Source: BQOK01 sp048388525 | GTDB lineage: Bacteria; Bacillota; Clostridia; Oscillospirales; Ruminococcaceae | Assembly (NCBI RefSeq): GCF_048388525.1 | Contig: NZ_DBGCTQ010000106.1 | Location: 1-16,832, forward strand | Direction: 5' to 3' | Length of the DNA stretch: 16,832 bases | Part shown: in pieces, positions 13,591 through 16,832 of the stretch | How positions within the stretch are numbered: the stretch's first letter is position 1 | Layout: each line of letters begins with the position of its first letter | The notes under the pieces: model-generated | Told to the model about the DNA's origin: nothing | What the model saw: the letters and a program-made list of their open reading frames with translations, nothing else | The model's database searches: none | Position numbers and translations under genes: made by a program

Positions 13591-15705
13591 TTACGTTCCT
13601 GCGGCCGCTTCTCTGGCGGCGCGTATCCGGACCATGCAGCTGGAATAATCGTGGTCCAGTGTGAGCTGCAAGCCGCCTCGCATCAGAAACGCGCCCGAAT
13701 ACAGCTCCCGCTCCCCCTTTTGTTCCACGCTATAGAGCGTTTGTACTTCCAGCCCCCGCGGCTTTATTATGAACTTGGTCCCCCACCGGTTCGGGTGATC
13801 CAAAAACGCGAACACAACGCTCTCATCCGCATTCTCGTATTGCACCGCCTGCACTCCGTCGGTGGTAAGTGAAGCCAAGCGGTGCAGCCTGCCAAACTGG
13901 ACCAGCCCGCGTATCTCCTTATAGATCCCGATATACTCTTTCATCTGCTCCGCGTCGCGATCCGGGCACTTGTTCAGATCCACTCCAATGCCCAGGGCTC
14001 CGCACATCGCACAATGCAGCCGGAATTCCAGGGGCACGTTCCGTTTGCCGTTCGCGCCCGCATCCGTCACCCACGAGCGCATGTATTTGATCGGGTACAA
14101 ATAGCTGTACCCCTCCTGGATCGACAAACGGTCCAGCGGATCCGTGTTGTCGCTCGGCCAGTACTCGTCAAAATACCGCATTGCGCCGTAATCCACACGC
14201 CCGCCCCCGCTCGCACAGGCTTCCCATTCCACGTTTGGGTATTTCCTGCGCAGCTCCGCGATCAGGCCATAAAAGGCCTGTGTGTGCCTTCGCCAGATAC
14301 TCTTGTACTCGGCCGGATCCAAAAGCTCAGAGGCTGCCTCGCTCATTCCCCGGTTCATATCCCACTTGATGTACGAGATCTCGTTTTCCTCCAGCAGGCA
14401 GCTTATTTTTCCAATGATATACGCCTGAACATCCCCGCGCGTCAGGTCCAACATATATTGATACCGTCCCTCAAGCACCGGGCGGTGCGCATAGCGGTAG
14501 ACCCATTCTGGATGTGCCCGGTACAGATCGCTGTCACCGTTCACCATTTCCGGCTCGATCCACAGTCCAAACCGCATTCCATGCCGCTTCACCTTTTCGA
14601 TGAGCGGTTTCAGGCCGTTCGGGAATTTTTCGCCGTTCACATACCAATCCCCGAGTCCTGCGTGGTCGTCGCGGCGCTGCCCAAACCAGCCATCGTCCAT
14701 CACAAACAGCTCCACACCCAGCCCGGCCGCCTTTTCCACCAGCGCACTTTGCGCCTCCTCGCTCACGTTGAAATACGTTGCTTCCCAGGAGTTGTAAAGT
14801 ACTGGAAGCTCCCGCTTCGCCCGGGCCTTCGGCATAATATTGTGCCGGGCGAACCGCGCCATTTCGTTCGACATCCGCTCAAAACCATCCGGGCTGTAGC
14901 CCAGATACAGTGCCGGCGTTTCCAGCGTTTCTCCGCTTTTCAGCCTCCATTCAAAATCCGTGTCTCCCATGCCCGCCAAGATATTCAAGTATCCGTACGG
15001 TGTCTGCTCCAGCACGATCTTGAAATTTCCCGACCAGCCCAGCGCCCCATAATAAACTTCTCCATGCGTTTCCCCTGCCCCGCGGTGCAGCACGAAACTC
15101 GGGTTCGCCACATGCCCGGCCGCGCCCCGCAGGCTTTCCAGCACATGTTTGCCTCCGTTCAGCTCCTGCTCATAACCGTCAAAATCCGAGTTCCACATCC
15201 CGTTAAAATTTTTTAGTTTCCAGCCTTTGCCCACAAGAGAACATTCTCCGCTGTGCAGACGCTCTATCACGATGTCCTCTTTTCCGCAGTTGCGCACTGT
15301 CCTCCACTTCTCAATGATGTTTTCTTCCTCATACACCCTGTAGTGCAGCTCTGCCTTCAAGGGATACGCGCTGTCCTGCAGACAGATGGTCAGCATGCTG
15401 CCCTCCTGCCGGAACCCCTCGTACCGGTACCTGAAATCCCGCGTTCCGTCCTTATAACGCACCTTCATGGACGTTTCCTTGAACCGCATCGCTCCGAACG
15501 ACGAGCACTCTTCCCGCTTTACGTCGTTGAGCGGGTGGAACCCCTGCTCCCAGCTGATCGGCTCATTTTTCAGATCCTCTGACCGGTCGATACGTCCGCC
15601 CCAGTACAGCGTCCGCAGTACACCCTCCCGGTCCACGCAAAATCCATAGGCACTGTTTCTTGTCTTCAGCAAAAACAGATCGTCTGCGCCCTTTTCAATT
15701 GCCAT
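13591..15705 (-). CDS. GH36 alpha-galactosidase
   Basis: A 704-residue alpha-galactosidase of glycoside hydrolase family 36, hydrolysing terminal alpha-galactosides such as raffinose-family sugars or galactomannan side chains with retention. The N-terminal beta-supersandwich (about 1-300) is followed by the barrel: LYNSWEATYF (303-312), VMDDGWFGQR (335-344), GLWIEPEMVN (380-389), YIKWDMNR with the nucleophile D449, EACASGGGRVD (495-505), and YWPSDNTD with the acid/base D519. The 70-residue distance between D449 and D519 equals that of the Geobacillus AgaA pair (478/548). Length matches bacterial GH36 enzymes of about 720-750 residues. No signal peptide is present, so it works on imported sugar. 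The ATG at 15705 follows a GAGGG/GGGA-containing site. It lies 77 bases after the solute-binding protein gene and 21 bases before GH97; a strong hairpin sits in the upstream gap. Confidence 0.95.
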   Translation of the reverse strand: MAIEKGADDLFLLKTRNSAYGFCVDREGVLRTLYWGGRIDRSEDLKNEPISWEQGFHPLNDVKREECSSFGAMRFKETSMKVRYKDGTRDFRYRYEGFRQEGSMLTICLQDSAYPLKAELHYRVYEEENIIEKWRTVRNCGKEDIVIERLHSGECSLVGKGWKLKNFNGMWNSDFDGYEQELNGGKHVLESLRGAAGHVANPSFVLHRGAGETHGEVYYGALGWSGNFKIVLEQTPYGYLNILAGMGDTDFEWRLKSGETLETPALYLGYSPDGFERMSNEMARFARHNIMPKARAKRELPVLYNSWEATYFNVSEEAQSALVEKAAGLGVELFVMDDGWFGQRRDDHAGLGDWYVNGEKFPNGLKPLIEKVKRHGMRFGLWIEPEMVNGDSDLYRAHPEWVYRYAHRPVLEGRYQYMLDLTRGDVQAYIIGKISCLLEENEISYIKWDMNRGMSEAASELLDPAEYKSIWRRHTQAFYGLIAELRRKYPNVEWEACASGGGRVDYGAMRYFDEYWPSDNTDPLDRLSIQEGYSYLYPIKYMRSWVTDAGANGKRNVPLEFRLHCAMCGALGIGVDLNKCPDRDAEQMKEYIGIYKEIRGLVQFGRLHRLASLTTDGVQAVQYENADESVVFAFLDHPNRWGTKFIIKPRGLEVQTLYSVEQKGERELYSGAFLMRGGLQLTLDHDYSSCMVRIRAAREAAAGT

Positions 15706-15735
15706 TTCCCGTCCCTCTTTCTCGTTATTGCCGCG

Positions 15736-15773
15736 CCGGGGCGGCGCGCACTTTCTTCTGCGCTCCGCCCCGG
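15736..15773 (-). other. Intercistronic hairpin after the solute-binding protein gene
   Basis: Bases 15736-15750 pair with 15759-15773 over 15 positions with a single mismatch, with an 8-base loop. It begins 9 bases after the binding-protein stop. On the minus strand no T-run follows (CGCGGCAATAACGAG), so it is better read as an mRNA-stabilising or attenuating structure than a full terminator. Confidence 0.6.
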
Positions 15774-15782
15774 AAATTGTTT

Positions 15783-16832
15783 TTATTCCGCCTCGGCAGT
15801 ATTGTATAACTCCATGCGTGCCTGATAATTTTCCGTGTAAATATCCTCAATGTGGGCGGCATTGTTCGCTTCCATCTCCGCCAGCATGGCAGTGTAAAGC
15901 GCGTCGATCTCTTCCCCCGACTCTGCATAGACCATTTCCGCAAAGCCTCTGTCCATAATGTCCTTGATCTTCTGCTCACTCAGCGCATCCGGGGTGCCCG
16001 CTGTGGGGCCAAGGTCGTCGTAAAGCGCCGTATCCCAGGTGGAACCAGCCATGGATGTCATGGCGTGCTGGTTGACGTTATCGCGGTTGTAGCGGAAGAT
16101 CAGGTCATACGGCGTTCCGTCGTCACCCAGGCCATTGCGGACCATCCAGGTCCACTTGCGCGCGCCTGTCTCCTTGGAAAACGCAGCCCAGTCCTTGGTC
16201 ATCGCGGCCAACGCTTCCTGCGTGGGCACGTGTACGCCGTTTTCATAATTCCAGGTCTGGCCTTCCACGCCCCACATCAGCAGATATTGCCCCTCTTCGC
16301 TGGCCAGAAAATCCAGGAACTTGATCGTTTCCACAGGGTGTTCGTTCGCCACCGTAATGCCGACCCCATCCCATCCCAGGGAACTGCGCGGGCCATAGGT
16401 GGTTTCCTCCGGCGCAATGCCCGGCGCCGTTACCTTAAATGCGTAGAACAGCTTGTCCGTGTCCTCGCCGTATTGCGCGCGGAACGCGGTATTGGCCTCG
16501 TTCACGATCCCGCCGGCCGTCGCAAACACGCGGCCGCTCGTCGTTTTCTGCTCATAGTTCTGCGCTTTGTTGATGCCCCACTCGCGGTCGAGCAGCCCTT
16601 CCGTATACAACTGGTTGATGAATTTCACCATTTCCAGATAGCGGGGGTCGCGCACGTCAAACTCGATCCGTCCATCGTGTTCGTAGTAGGTTTTCATGCC
16701 GTACATCGCCTTGAACGTGCCGATGATCGTGGGCATGTGATCGGCGTTCACCGTCATGGGGATGCAGGGCGCGCCGTCCACCTCGGGATATTTTTCTTTA
16801 AATTTGCGCAGCAGATCCAAAAACTCTTCCTG
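15783..16832 (-). CDS. ABC transporter sugar-binding lipoprotein, C-terminal part (cut by right edge)
   Basis: The 349 visible codons are the larger, C-terminal part of an extracellular solute-binding protein of the carbohydrate type (LipO/LplA-like). The frame stays open to the window edge (QEEFLDLLRKFKEKYPEVDG), so the lipoprotein signal is beyond it. Typical features are the LLRKFKEKYPEVDG hinge segment, PRYLEMVKFINQLYTEGLLD, the FATAGGIVNEAN segment, HPVETIKFLDFLASEEGQYLLMWG split around residues 160-185 of the visible part, and a C-terminal helix ending MELYNTAEAE. In this family the protein catches an oligosaccharide outside the membrane and hands it to two permeases; none are in the window, and the usual permease-permease-binding protein order suggests they lie upstream, past the right edge. 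It is the first visible gene of the minus-strand operon with GH36 and GH97, so the substrate is probably an alpha-galactoside. Confidence 0.9.
   Translation of the reverse strand, partial: QEEFLDLLRKFKEKYPEVDGAPCIPMTVNADHMPTIIGTFKAMYGMKTYYEHDGRIEFDVRDPRYLEMVKFINQLYTEGLLDREWGINKAQNYEQKTTSGRVFATAGGIVNEANTAFRAQYGEDTDKLFYAFKVTAPGIAPEETTYGPRSSLGWDGVGITVANEHPVETIKFLDFLASEEGQYLLMWGVEGQTWNYENGVHVPTQEALAAMTKDWAAFSKETGARKWTWMVRNGLGDDGTPYDLIFRYNRDNVNQHAMTSMAGSTWDTALYDDLGPTAGTPDALSEQKIKDIMDRGFAEMVYAESGEEIDALYTAMLAEMEANNAAHIEDIYTENYQARMELYNTAEAE

Noticed and set aside
13882..15216. 444-codon open frame antisense to GH36
   Set aside because: The GH36 frame has all catalytic motifs here; the antisense translation is His/Arg/Pro-rich and featureless.
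1..16832. Search for tRNA, rRNA, CRISPR arrays, insertion sequences and attachment sites
   Set aside because: No cloverleaf-like block, regularly spaced repeats, transposase or integrase features were seen by eye on either strand.

Overview
The window looks like chromosomal DNA of a high-GC Firmicute, probably a gut clostridium of the Oscillospiraceae/Ruminococcaceae type. The signs are strong AGGAGG-like ribosome binding sites, sigma-A style promoters, a VanR-like response regulator, HemW, MATE and APC transporters, and glycoside hydrolases without signal peptides next to an ABC solute-binding protein. Species cannot be named from the sequence alone. Nine genes (seven complete in coding extent plus the two edge fragments counted separately below) are resolved on both strands; no gap exceeds about 205 bases, and I saw no tRNA, rRNA, insertion sequence or CRISPR array.

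Left part (1 to about 5560), housekeeping and transport, very GC-rich: the 5' end of an OmpR/VanR-type response regulator (minus, cut by the left edge); a Bax inhibitor-1/YetJ-type membrane protein (minus); a divergent radical SAM heme chaperone HemW (plus) whose promoter overlaps that of the BI-1 gene; then a MATE-family exporter and an APC-family amino-acid permease, both on the minus strand with the permease upstream. A 19-bp perfect hairpin separates the convergent hemW and MATE genes.

Right part (about 5600 to 16832), a carbohydrate-use locus of visibly lower GC: a 1106-residue DUF5107 plus TPR protein (minus) is transcribed divergently from an AraC-family regulator (plus), which is followed after 4 bases by an aldose 1-epimerase-like gene. 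Facing these, on the minus strand, is an operon read in the order solute-binding protein (cut by the right edge), GH36 alpha-galactosidase, GH97 glycosidase. A 22-bp perfect hairpin separates the convergent epimerase and GH97 genes.

How it fits together (inference): the binding protein, with permeases presumably beyond the right edge, delivers an alpha-galactoside (or beta-L-arabinopyranoside) oligosaccharide to the cytoplasm. GH36 and a retaining-type GH97 cleave terminal sugars, the epimerase-like protein acts on the released sugar, and the DUF5107-TPR protein has an unknown role, perhaps enzymatic, because its N-terminal part has a mutarotase-like look. The AraC protein probably senses the sugar. 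Two copies of ATTTGCAAA in the divergent intergenic region sit where an activator site for the DUF5107 gene and an autorepression site for araC would be expected. The most interesting points are the DUF5107-TPR protein in this setting, the paired palindromes, the Asp-to-Asn change in the epimerase active site, and the GH97 with two extra C-terminal modules.
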